DNA of 47,195 nt from Roseobacter sp. HKCCD6576-2 (GTDB taxonomy: Bacteria; Pseudomonadota; Alphaproteobacteria; Rhodobacterales; Rhodobacteraceae): assembly GCF_013179285.1 (NCBI RefSeq), contig NZ_WVNW01000009.1, forward strand, positions 1-47,195, in the 5' to 3' direction. The notes below the pieces were generated by a model, which was not told where the DNA came from, searched no databases, and worked only from the letters and a program-made list of their open reading frames with translations. The position numbers were made by a program, and so were the translations under genes. Shown piece by piece: positions 35,451 through 43,518 of this stretch; the first letter of the stretch is position 1, and each line of letters starts with the position of its first letter.

Positions 35451-36033
35451 CATCACCTCCATCAAGGCGGTAGGCTGGCCGGGCGGTTTCAGTGTCCATT
35501 TCATCATCGATTGAATGCGCTACTCGGTTGCGCAGGGTGGCCATCTGCCTTGCGACCTCTTCGATAGAGTACAGCCCTTCGCTCTTCTTGAAGGCTTCGA
35601 GTGTCTTGCGAATGTTGCGCAGCGCATCGGTATCGCTCAGCATCGGTTGTAGGTGCTGTAGCTCACGGAAGCGGCGCAGCAAAGGGTCTAACTCCCCTCG
35701 CGCAGTGTTCACTTGCGGCAGAGAGTCCAAAAGCTTCTTGATGTTTGAAATTTCTTTGCGTGTTTGCGCGGATGTCGTTGGCTTTTCGCTTGTTGAGCGC
35801 GTGATGGATTTGAGCGCTGGCAGAGCCTTGCGCGGGACTAGCGCGATCTCCAGATCAAGAGCGCGCGTGATGTCGGCCAGGCTGGAGATGCGCAGATCAA
35901 CGCCGCCGCTTTCGATCTTGGAGATATGAGACTGCGGCACGCCAGCGCGCTTGCTCAGCTCACGCTGGCTCAGCCCTTTCCTCTCGCGAGCTGCCTTGAG
36001 GGTGGCAGCTATGTCTTCAGTCACGTAGTTCAT
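35443..36033 (-). CDS. hipB: HipB-type XRE antitoxin with long C-terminal extension
   Basis: 196 residues. The first ~65 hold an XRE helix-turn-helix (LSQRELSKRAGVPQSHISKI). About 130 further residues (EISNIKKLLDSLPQVN, RFRELQHLQPML, DALRNIRKTLEAFKKSE) are helical and could dimerise or contact HipA; the usual HipB is under 110 residues. It precedes hipA and probably represses the operon at a large palindrome upstream. A fusion or a variant antitoxin subfamily would both fit. Confidence 0.86.
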   Translation of the reverse strand: MNYVTEDIAATLKAARERKGLSQRELSKRAGVPQSHISKIESGGVDLRISSLADITRALDLEIALVPRKALPALKSITRSTSEKPTTSAQTRKEISNIKKLLDSLPQVNTARGELDPLLRRFRELQHLQPMLSDTDALRNIRKTLEAFKKSEGLYSIEEVARQMATLRNRVAHSIDDEMDTETARPAYRLDGGDDG

Positions 36034-36115
36034 CTCGATCTATCTTTCTGCATCAAAGCGGCTCTTTGATATATTTTAGAATATCATGTCTCACAAGAGT
36101 GTAGCAAGAATATAA

Positions 36116-36160
36116 TATATAAAAGTAGATCATATAGTGTTCATGATCTACTTTTATATA
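36116..36160. promoter_or_regulatory. 18-bp-arm palindrome upstream of hipBA
   Basis: TATATAAAAGTAGATCAT (36116-36133) and its exact complement (36143-36160) flank a 9-base loop, 83 bases upstream of hipB. A possible leftward promoter (TTGCTA, then TATTCT, or TTGTGA, then TATATC) lies between it and the gene. Probably the HipB operator, or a hairpin in the transcript. Confidence 0.65.
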
Positions 36161-36586
36161 TCTCAGGAGAAGAGTGCCGCCCCGATGGGCAGCGTGTCTT
36201 CCTATCGCCCAGTCTTTCGCGCTCGGCAGTAGTGTCCTAACGATTGGTGTAATTCCCGCCGGTAGCGCGGGGCGCTTGGCGGCCACGTTTGTTCCGACGT
36301 TGGTTTGATCTGGATGTTGCAGCAAAATCTACCGCAAATACGAAGGGTAGTAAGGGCACCATCGAGAAAATCCCTGCAGCGTCAGGTGTGCGAAAAATGG
36401 GCCCCTACAGGGGCAGTAGTGCGACACGTCACCGGGTTTATAACCCTTTGAAGCGTCTCACAAAACATCTGACGCCAAGTAGCCTGAGTGGCGTCTGAAC
36501 GAAGCGAGAGCGCCCTTCCCCCGCGTTTCCTGGGATGTTCCCAGCGATTGCGTGATTTTTTCCTAGATCGGAGAAGGGGTCATACG
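36161..36586. other. Intergenic between hipBA and the recombinases
   Basis: No convincing gene. It probably holds the recombinase promoter and, if the recombinases belong to an integrated element, one attachment site; no duplicated core was found by eye. A GAAGGGG-like ribosome binding site ends the segment. Confidence 0.4.
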
Positions 36587-37902
36587 GTGCGACAAACAGA
36601 CAGAAAAACCATAGCGCGTTCCGCTGTCATCCAGCCAGAGAGGAACACACAGAAACAGGGCCAAGACCAGGTACATCGGGACGACATTGTTCCTCAACTC
36701 GGTCGGCGTATTCGAGGCAGCCGAGAGACATGGGTTGTTCATTGCCCACGCCAAGGCAAGACTGCGAAGATCACCCTTGGCGCTTGTGCAACCATCCCAG
36801 TCGCGCGGGCGCGGACAATGGCTCTGGACCTTCTTGAGGAGGCACCAACCCACCCAGCCCTCTGCGGGAAACGACCCTGGCAGCATTTGCCCAAATCTTT
36901 CTTGATGATTGCGCGGGCCGTTGGAAGCCCAAAACCCTCCACTCACACAGGCACGCAGTGTCACGACATATTTTGCCCGGCCTGGGAGGTATGCAGGTTG
37001 GAAAAATCGAGCGCGCTGATGTGACGGCGTGGTTCAACAAAATGGAAATGTCGAAAGGTGGCCGTAACCGCGCTTTGTCGGTTCTGTCGTCGCTGTTTAT
37101 CCATGCGGAAATTCGCGGACTTCGACCGCCCGGATCGAACCCCTGTGCCGGAATGCGCAGACACGACACGCGCTTCCAGGCGCGCTATCTTGACGTTGAT
37201 GAATATGCGGCACTTGGACGGGCATTTACCAAGGCCTCTGTAGCATCCCCGATGGCCGTCCATGTCCTTCGGTTTTGCGCTTTAACGGGCTGCCGGAAAT
37301 CCGAAGCGTTGATGCTGCGTTGGTCAATGATTGACGGCAACAGAGCGGCGCTTCCGGACTCCAAAAGCGGGCCAAAGTCGATTTGGTTGGGCAAGCCCGT
37401 TCGAAAGCTCATAGCGACTGTTCCAAAGACTGGCGAGTGGGTCTTCGAGATTGATGGTGAGCCAGTATGTCCAAAGATGCTGCAAAGGGTATGGAACGAC
37501 ATCAGATCGGATTTAGGGATACCAACCTTCCGCATCCACGATCTGCGACACAGCTTCGCCTCTGTCGCTGTCAGCCTCGGATACGACCTTCTCATAGTCG
37601 GCGGGTTGCTCGGCCACGCCGATAAGGGCTCCACCGCAGGCTATGCGCATCTCAATACACGCGACGTTGCAGCGGCCTCTGCGCGGGTTGGTAAGCACTT
37701 CGCCAAAGTCATAGCCGGAAAGCAGCCGAAGGAGGCCTGCAAGCCCGGTAGAAGCGGTTCCAGGCCTGATAAGCTGATAGCGGCCTTCCTGAGATCAAAA
37801 GACACTCTGACGACGTTCTGTGCCAGCCGTGGGTTGGAACCGGAGACGTTCCGTCGCGATGTCGAGAACTGGCGGTCTGTTCATGCGAGGTTGGCCCAAT
37901 GA
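36587..37902 (+). pseudogene. Tyrosine recombinase 1, frameshifted
   Basis: Two frames form one integrase. From GTG at 36587 (AAGGGG upstream): an arm-binding N-terminal domain (DIVPQLGRRIRGSRETWVV, ITLGACATIPVARARTMALD). Near 36840-36850 the frame shifts by one base; the continuation has TLAAFAQIFLDDCAGRW, HAVSRHILPGLG, and a complete catalytic domain: TGCRKSEALMLRW (Arg), FRIHDLRHSF (H-x-x-R), GLLGHADKGSTAGYAHL (His, Tyr). About 60 extra residues follow the Tyr. Its stop overlaps the next recombinase as ATGA. If the frameshift is an assembly slip, the gene is intact. Confidence 0.8.
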
Positions 37903-39038
37903 GGACGGAAGCACTTTTAACCCCGCATATGCTCGCCTCGCTCAAACCCAGAACGAAGGATTATGCGATCTTCGATGCAGGCTGCCCTACCCTCGCAATA
38001 CGTGTGCAACCCAGTGGCGCAAAGTCATGGGTCACTTGGGATCGGTCGTCGGGCAAATCGCGGCGCGTCACACTTGGACGCTTAAACGAATTGACGCTCG
38101 AGAAAGCGCGAGGTGCATTGCTGTCGTATAACGCCACGCTCGCCGTAACACCGATCGAAAGGTGCATGACCTTCGCGGAACTGGTCCGCATATTTATGAG
38201 CGCCAAAAGGAAGGTCTATAGACCAGACACTATCGACAGCATGCAATCCTATCTCAAGACCCAGTTGTTGCCAGCGTTTGGGAAGACACGGATGGATCGG
38301 ATCACGACGCCTGAGGTCGCCGACTGGTTCCATGGGTATTCCCGGACAATGCCCGGCGGGGCAAACCAAGCGCTTCTACACTTCACGACCATCTTAAACT
38401 GGGGAAAGGAAAACGGGCACATTCCGTTTTTGATGCCGAACCCCGCCAGCCCCCTGCGCAAAAACCGCCGTGTCGCGCGGGGGCAGATGTTAAATAGCAG
38501 CGACTTGAACAGATTGTTCAACGTGCTTGCCTCTCCGACTTCTCGAAACAAAGAAGCTTCCAGTGTGATCGAGCTGGTATTGCTGACGGGTTGTCGTTCC
38601 GGCGAAATCGTGCGGCTGCGTTGGGACGAAGTAAGGCCAACGCGCTTGGAACTTGCTCAGACGAAAACAGGCGCGCGAACGGTCTTCCTCAATGATCTTG
38701 CTATCGAACGGTTAAAAGAACGGCGGCGAACACGATCATCAACGTTCGTCTTTCCATCTCCCTATGATCCAACCAAACCGCGCACTGCGCCCACCTGCGC
38801 CTGGCAGACCATCAAGGAGAAAGCAGGCCTGCCGCCAACGTTGAGGCTGCACGACCTACGGCACACATATGCCAGCCACGCCATACTTGGGGGAGAAAGC
38901 CTCTACATCACTGGCAAATTGCTGGGGCATCATGATGCGCAAAGCACCGAGCGCTACGCCCATCTGTCAGGGGATGCATTGGCGGCAGCATCTGGAAAAG
39001 TCTCTTCGCGGATCGAAAAGCTGCTGTCAGGTGGTTGA
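37899..39038 (+). CDS. Tyrosine recombinase 2
   Basis: 379 residues, complete: N-terminal arm-binding-type domain (CPTLAIRVQPSGAKSWVTW), core-binding domain (TFAELVRIFMSAKRKVYRPD), and catalytic domain TGCRSGEIVRLRWDE, RLHDLRHTYASHA, GKLLGHHDAQSTERYAHL. It resembles integrases of genomic islands and starts inside the stop of the preceding recombinase (ATGA). The two proteins differ in sequence, so this is not a simple recent duplication. Confidence 0.93.
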   Translation: MRTEALLTPHMLASLKPRTKDYAIFDAGCPTLAIRVQPSGAKSWVTWDRSSGKSRRVTLGRLNELTLEKARGALLSYNATLAVTPIERCMTFAELVRIFMSAKRKVYRPDTIDSMQSYLKTQLLPAFGKTRMDRITTPEVADWFHGYSRTMPGGANQALLHFTTILNWGKENGHIPFLMPNPASPLRKNRRVARGQMLNSSDLNRLFNVLASPTSRNKEASSVIELVLLTGCRSGEIVRLRWDEVRPTRLELAQTKTGARTVFLNDLAIERLKERRRTRSSTFVFPSPYDPTKPRTAPTCAWQTIKEKAGLPPTLRLHDLRHTYASHAILGGESLYITGKLLGHHDAQSTERYAHLSGDALAAASGKVSSRIEKLLSGG

Positions 39039-39943
39039 TGGGGCCAGTTCGCTCTTCAGGGCCAACGCGGAGACCGCCAAGAGTCTCAAGCGGTGGCCCG
39101 GCACTCTCCATAAATCGCGCAACAGAGGATGACTCCAGACTATCCTTTCGCAGCGATCGGCTTCAACAGTCGAGACGTGGGACCTTCTTGCCGTTCGCTG
39201 CATCTGTAAAGTGAACAGGGCTTTCGCACCGCGACCCACACACCGTGCGGGTTCTGTTGAAGAACTTGACGCAACCGGCGATCCGATCATCGTCGGAGTG
39301 TCACCATCCTGTCTTTATTCATGATGTTGGCGTTCGAAATAGAAGCCTGCCTTACAGACGATGATGACGCGACTATTCGAGCGAATATAGGAACGATGCA
39401 GCAAATGCGAATCTCAATAGACGCGCTCAAGTCTCAGCTAAGAGCCGAGTTACGTAAATTGGTGATGCCGTATCGGTGTAAGCCCAACACAACGACGTTT
39501 GAATGGGATCATTTAGGGTACTGACGGGTCACGAATTAACACTCTCTCGTCTGATATCGCTTCTATGGTAGCTGACACGGCCCAAGGATAGCCGATACCT
39601 ATCAGTTCATAGTATATCGATATTTATCAATTCAGTAACTTTATCCTACGAAGTGGGCACAGACACGTTGGGTGGATACTTCTTTTCACGTGCCGCGCCC
39701 CTTCTTCCGGAGGGGTAAATGGAATGAAGTTAATTAGGACCTGGGATGGAAAAGAGAGTACTGCTTTCGCGCTGTAACATTTGCAAAACAAAGTTGGGTC
39801 GATATCTCGTGAGAGGGAAATCTCAAGTGCGCAGGTATTTGAAAATGAAAACCCACCGAACTTGCGATGAAAAATCACTAATATACGCAATGAATTCAGT
39901 ATTCATTCTTGCAGATCGAATGACCCTCAGATTCATCATTCGC
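39039..39943. other. AT-rich spacer before the biosynthetic cluster
   Basis: About 0.9 kb with no confident gene. One frame (39321-39524 plus, 67 aa) is listed separately. GC content drops from about 39520 onward. Several short inverted repeats are visible near its right end, and the cluster promoter lies beyond. Confidence 0.4.
39321..39524 (+). CDS. Small hypothetical protein (67 aa)
   Basis: Not recognised. An acidic N-terminal half (EIEACLTDDDDATIRANIG) followed by a basic helix (ALKSQLRAELRKLVMPYRC). No clear ribosome binding site. The frame follows the recombinases by 280 bases in the same direction. It may be chance. Confidence 0.3.
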   Translation: MMLAFEIEACLTDDDDATIRANIGTMQQMRISIDALKSQLRAELRKLVMPYRCKPNTTTFEWDHLGY

Positions 39944-39976
39944 AATTTGAGTGTGTAAATTAAACCCACTCAAATT
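39944..39976. promoter_or_regulatory. Perfect 10-bp inverted repeat upstream of the cluster
   Basis: AATTTGAGTG (39944-39953) and CACTCAAATT (39967-39976) with a 13-base gap. It ends at the -35 of the putative cluster promoter, so it may be an operator or a terminator for leftover upstream transcription. Confidence 0.5.
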
Positions 39977-40015
39977 CACCTATATACGTGTACAAGGTAT
40001 AGATTTCCACCTTGT
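39975..40015 (+). promoter_or_regulatory. Putative promoter/operator of the aminoacyl-carrier cluster
   Basis: TTCACC (39975-39980), a 17-base spacer and TATAGA (39998-40003) resemble a sigma-70 promoter about 40 bases before the first start codon. A second inverted repeat, ACAAGGT/ACCTTGT (39992-39998 and 40009-40015), overlaps the -10 and likely start site. Repression by an unlinked regulator is plausible, as no regulator gene lies in the cluster. Confidence 0.45.
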
Positions 40016-40044
40016 TGTTTCGCATGCAATGATGAAGGTTTTTC

Positions 40045-41199
40045 ATGCTGGATACTCCAAACACAGACACACTTCTAAACGAGATCGAGGTGTTGCGCGG
40101 TAGGAACCGCTCTACAGCAGATTGCGTCAAACATCTGATACGCATAGGAGCGCACGCCGCGCCTATAAAAGAGACAGATTTTAATGCCATGCGCTACCGC
40201 GAGATCGCCGCTCTTCTCGGCGAGATAAACCCATCTCTGGCTTTGAGCTTCACCATGCACCTTTATACGGTCTGGGGGCTACATCGGCACCGGCATAGCG
40301 TTTTGCAGCCAGTCTTACAGGAGATCGTCGAGCAGGGCGCATTGACAGGATCCCTGAACGAGCCAGGTCTATATTTCACATCACCGGGTCAACTAGATCT
40401 GGACACATACCCGATCCGAGCGCGCAAGGTTGACGCCGGATATATCGTTAATGGCACTAAGAAATTCGTTTCCTTGGAGCCATTCGTCTCGTTCCTGCCG
40501 GTATACTGCGCACTTGAGGGCTACCAAGGTGACGACTTGGGCCTGGTTTGCCTGATGTTGCGAAAATCCAGTGCTGGAGTAAGTGTGCTTGATGACTGGA
40601 ACACAGTAGCCATGCAGGCCACGGCCAGCAACTCGGTTGCTTTTGATGGCGTATTTTGTCCTGACGAGATGGTGATCTGTGATGAAACCACCCCTATTTC
40701 ATCGCTCGCGTTGCAGGGCTATCTCTTCCGGTTTTCTGTAAGTTCGGTCTATTTGGGTATTGCGCGGCAAGTGATGCAGCATAGCATCGAATCCGCAGGA
40801 TCCAAACGTCCTCCCGGCGGCAATCTTCCCTTGGCACGTTACCCTGGAGTTCAGTTCTCGACTGCAGAAATGATCATCAGCCTAGATACCATGGAAGCTC
40901 AGATGGATCGCTTCACCAAGGTGCTTGATGACTTCGTGTCCGGCGATCCGAACGCCGCGAGGGTCATTTCTCGCATCAGCCTTGTAACCAAGGAAGTGGT
41001 CGCCCGAGAGAGCGAAAGAATCGTGAATGCCGCGATGAAAATCGACGGCATAAGCAGCCTGTCATCTGCCAACCCGTTATCTCGTATCTATACGGATGCG
41101 AAAGCAGCCCAATTTCATCCGCCGCAGCGCGATGTCGCCTACGAGCTTCTGGCTAAGGAAGCGCTTGGTGTCATTTCTCTCAAGAACAGGTGGCTCTAA
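40045..41199 (+). CDS. Acyl-CoA-dehydrogenase-like flavoprotein
   Basis: 384 residues, full length for the family. GSLNEPG sits where the FAD-contacting loop usually is, GYIVNGTKKFVSLEP is the middle beta-domain signature, and KAAQFHPPQRDVAYELL with EALG is the C-terminal helical end. Family members oxidise the alpha-beta bond of acyl thioesters; in carrier-protein pathways related enzymes act on aminoacyl- or acyl-carrier substrates. As first gene of the cluster it may desaturate the carrier-bound aminoacyl group. It lies one base before the ligase gene. GAAGG precedes its start. The catalytic Glu was not assigned. Confidence 0.87.
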   Translation: MLDTPNTDTLLNEIEVLRGRNRSTADCVKHLIRIGAHAAPIKETDFNAMRYREIAALLGEINPSLALSFTMHLYTVWGLHRHRHSVLQPVLQEIVEQGALTGSLNEPGLYFTSPGQLDLDTYPIRARKVDAGYIVNGTKKFVSLEPFVSFLPVYCALEGYQGDDLGLVCLMLRKSSAGVSVLDDWNTVAMQATASNSVAFDGVFCPDEMVICDETTPISSLALQGYLFRFSVSSVYLGIARQVMQHSIESAGSKRPPGGNLPLARYPGVQFSTAEMIISLDTMEAQMDRFTKVLDDFVSGDPNAARVISRISLVTKEVVARESERIVNAAMKIDGISSLSSANPLSRIYTDAKAAQFHPPQRDVAYELLAKEALGVISLKNRWL

Positions 41200-41200
41200 G

Positions 41201-42361
41201 ATGAACATGATCGATTCTCCCTCCGACTCCGCTTCGAACTCCGTGCCGCGCCAGTGTGTCGTTGCTCTGCCCGAGCGCATCAAAGGTGGGCGCCTCTCCG
41301 AGTTGCTGGAACGCGTTCCGTACCTAAGCGAACAGGTCTTGCAGGTGGCTTACGACCAGGCGCGTCACGAGGTCAGGTTTACTCACGCGGACACCGATGA
41401 CGCCCGCCTGTCCCAGGCAGTACACGAGCTGGTGGATGTACTTCTTACCGCTCGAATCTTGGCCCAGAAAGAAGAGCGTAGCAATCTGGAACAACAACCC
41501 ACACCGTCCCTTGACCACAGTTTTTCGGCAGATGTTTTTTCGGGAAGAGTTGGCCTTGCAGCGATGGACGCGCTGGATCGCGCCATCTGTGAAATAGCAG
41601 AGCGAAATGGTGCCGGTCTGCGACGCTATCCGTCAGTTTATCAAGCTAAGACGATGCAGTGCTGCGGCTATCACAAAAACTTCCCACAAAACGTCTTCGG
41701 TGTAACACGCATTCCCCACGACTATTCCGTAATCCGTCAAATTCGTGACAGTGATAGCATCGACATCGATCCCTCTTTGTTTGTGAGCGATGGGGCCTAT
41801 TTGCAACCCTGCATCTGCTATCACTGCTACGAAGAATGGCGTGGCGCTAAGATCGAAAATGCCCTTCTTAGCTCTGCCGGACGCTGTTTCCGGCATGAGA
41901 TTCGCTGGAAGCTAGATGACTTTCGCCGCAACGAGTTCACGATGCGCGAAATCGCCTTTGTCGGTGATGCCGAGTGGGTCGAGCTGCGCAGGCTCGGGAT
42001 CATGCAAGAGGTGTGGGATCTGTTCTGTGATCTTGGGCTGGGCGGCCGGATCGTTACCGCTCGTGACCCGTTCTTCCACTATGATGACATGATGACTAAA
42101 GGTGCCGTTCAGTTAATGGCAGATGCCAAGTACGAGCTTGAGTTCGTAACTACGGATCAACGCGCGTCATCCATTGCGTCATTCAACAACTGCCAAGACA
42201 GCTTGACTGCTAAGTTCGACATCACTGGCCCGGATGGGGACAAGGACCGCCACTCAGGTTGCGTCGCTTTCGGGTTGGATCGCTGGTGCACGTCGCTGTT
42301 CACACGCCACGGCACAGATCATAACGCATGGCCAAAAACCCTGCGTCGTTTTCTTAGCTGA
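41201..42361 (+). CDS. Amino acid:[carrier protein] ligase (aaRS-like)
   Basis: 386 residues. The last ~250 are the catalytic core of a class II aminoacyl-tRNA synthetase of the SerRS type: CFRHEIR (motif 2, residues 229-235) and GCVAFGLDR (motif 3, 353-361). It lacks a tRNA-binding coiled coil. Such stand-alone cores activate a small amino acid as aminoacyl-AMP and charge it onto the phosphopantetheine of a carrier protein, and a carrier gene follows directly. Its zinc/substrate region has unusual Cys (TMQCCGYHKN, PCICYHCYEEW, FNNCQD). The N-terminal ~110 residues are an extra domain. The amino acid specificity cannot be read. Confidence 0.9.
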   Translation: MNMIDSPSDSASNSVPRQCVVALPERIKGGRLSELLERVPYLSEQVLQVAYDQARHEVRFTHADTDDARLSQAVHELVDVLLTARILAQKEERSNLEQQPTPSLDHSFSADVFSGRVGLAAMDALDRAICEIAERNGAGLRRYPSVYQAKTMQCCGYHKNFPQNVFGVTRIPHDYSVIRQIRDSDSIDIDPSLFVSDGAYLQPCICYHCYEEWRGAKIENALLSSAGRCFRHEIRWKLDDFRRNEFTMREIAFVGDAEWVELRRLGIMQEVWDLFCDLGLGGRIVTARDPFFHYDDMMTKGAVQLMADAKYELEFVTTDQRASSIASFNNCQDSLTAKFDITGPDGDKDRHSGCVAFGLDRWCTSLFTRHGTDHNAWPKTLRRFLS

Positions 42362-42395
42362 ACTCTCACACTCCTTTCGAGAAAAAGGAAATTCC

Positions 42396-42650
42396 ATGTC
42401 ACAAGACATTGAAGCGACTGTTTTAACCGTGATCAACCGCCTATCCAACGGGGACGCGCCCGTTGAACTGGGAACACCTCTGTCGTCGCTGGGCATCAAC
42501 TCGGTCAAGATCATGCAAATCATCACCCAGTTGGAACTGGCACTGGATTTCGAGTTAGAGGAAGAACACCTGTCGATGGCGCATTTCCAGACAGGACAGC
42601 ATATAGTCCGGCTTCTTCAGGACAAATATCATGACACAACAGCCGCATGA
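42396..42650 (+). CDS. Acyl/aminoacyl carrier protein
   Basis: 84 residues from MSQDIEATVL, with AAAAAGGAA upstream. SSLGINSVKIM is the phosphopantetheine attachment motif (Ser36), and the acidic helices ELEEEHLSM are typical of carrier proteins. Stand-alone, not part of an NRPS. Presumably primed by the PPTase at the cluster end and charged by the adjacent ligase. Its last codons overlap the formyltransferase start as ATGA. Confidence 0.93.
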   Translation: MSQDIEATVLTVINRLSNGDAPVELGTPLSSLGINSVKIMQIITQLELALDFELEEEHLSMAHFQTGQHIVRLLQDKYHDTTAA

Positions 42651-43498
42651 ACTTGCGGGTTGCACTGATCTGCGGACGGCAGGGTCTTACTCTGTTATCT
42701 GCGCTGCCTGAGATTCTGAAAGGACACACGCTGCGGTCCTTTCTATCGCCTGCTGCATGGCGAGACGCACAAGCTCAAGATTCGGGGTTGGAACTGGGAA
42801 GCGTATGTTTACCTCTCCCGGAAACAGGCACCTTTGAAGATACGCTGGCCGGTTTTCGGCCGGACGTTATTCTGGTGATGTCCTACCTGGGCAAACTGCC
42901 TCCACACTTGGCGCGCTATACGCGGTTCGGCATGGTCAACATGCACCCGTCTCTCTTGCCACAGTATCGTGGGGCAGCCCCCATTTTCCATGCTATCCGG
43001 GATGGTGCGGCTGTCAGTGGACTTACATATCACTACCTGAACGATGACTTTGATGCTGGCCCCATCATTGCGCAGTTTCCAATAAAGATCCAAACACAGG
43101 ATTGTGCGCAATCCCTGTGGCTGAAGATCAATCGTAGGCTACTAACCACCTTGCCGGACCTTCTAGAATGCATTGAGACTTGGGCCGAACGCGCCACACC
43201 TCAGGATGGGGCCTGTGCCACTTCTGCGCCTGCGCCCGACCTTGCGCTATGCCGCTTGTCACCCACGCATACTACCATGCGAAACCTGCGCATTATTCGG
43301 GCGTGTACAACGATCGGCGGTGCGGTGCTGGAGGATCAGGCCCATGGTACAATTCGCGTGACAACGGCGACGCCTGATCTTCACGAGGCATTAGCTTCCG
43401 GCAACAACCAACCCCTTTCTTTGCAAACGCGAGATGGCAGGCTCTTTCTAACTTCGGTGCACCCCATATCACCAGTTGCATCGATGGCGCTGATTTAA
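42647..43498 (+). CDS. Formyltransferase (Fmt-like)
   Basis: 283 residues of the formyltransferase family that uses 10-formyl-tetrahydrofolate. VNMHPSLLPQYRGAAPI with N98 and H100, and DDFDAGPI with D136, form the catalytic Asn-His-Asp triad. The C-terminal ~80 residues resemble the beta-barrel of Met-tRNA formyltransferase. A normal fmt would be linked to def; here it is coupled to a carrier protein, so it most likely formylates the amino group of a carrier-bound aminoacyl moiety or the product. Confidence 0.9.
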   Translation: MNLRVALICGRQGLTLLSALPEILKGHTLRSFLSPAAWRDAQAQDSGLELGSVCLPLPETGTFEDTLAGFRPDVILVMSYLGKLPPHLARYTRFGMVNMHPSLLPQYRGAAPIFHAIRDGAAVSGLTYHYLNDDFDAGPIIAQFPIKIQTQDCAQSLWLKINRRLLTTLPDLLECIETWAERATPQDGACATSAPAPDLALCRLSPTHTTMRNLRIIRACTTIGGAVLEDQAHGTIRVTTATPDLHEALASGNNQPLSLQTRDGRLFLTSVHPISPVASMALI

Positions 43499-43518
43499 GA
43501 CGTTTTCAGGGGCTCAAT

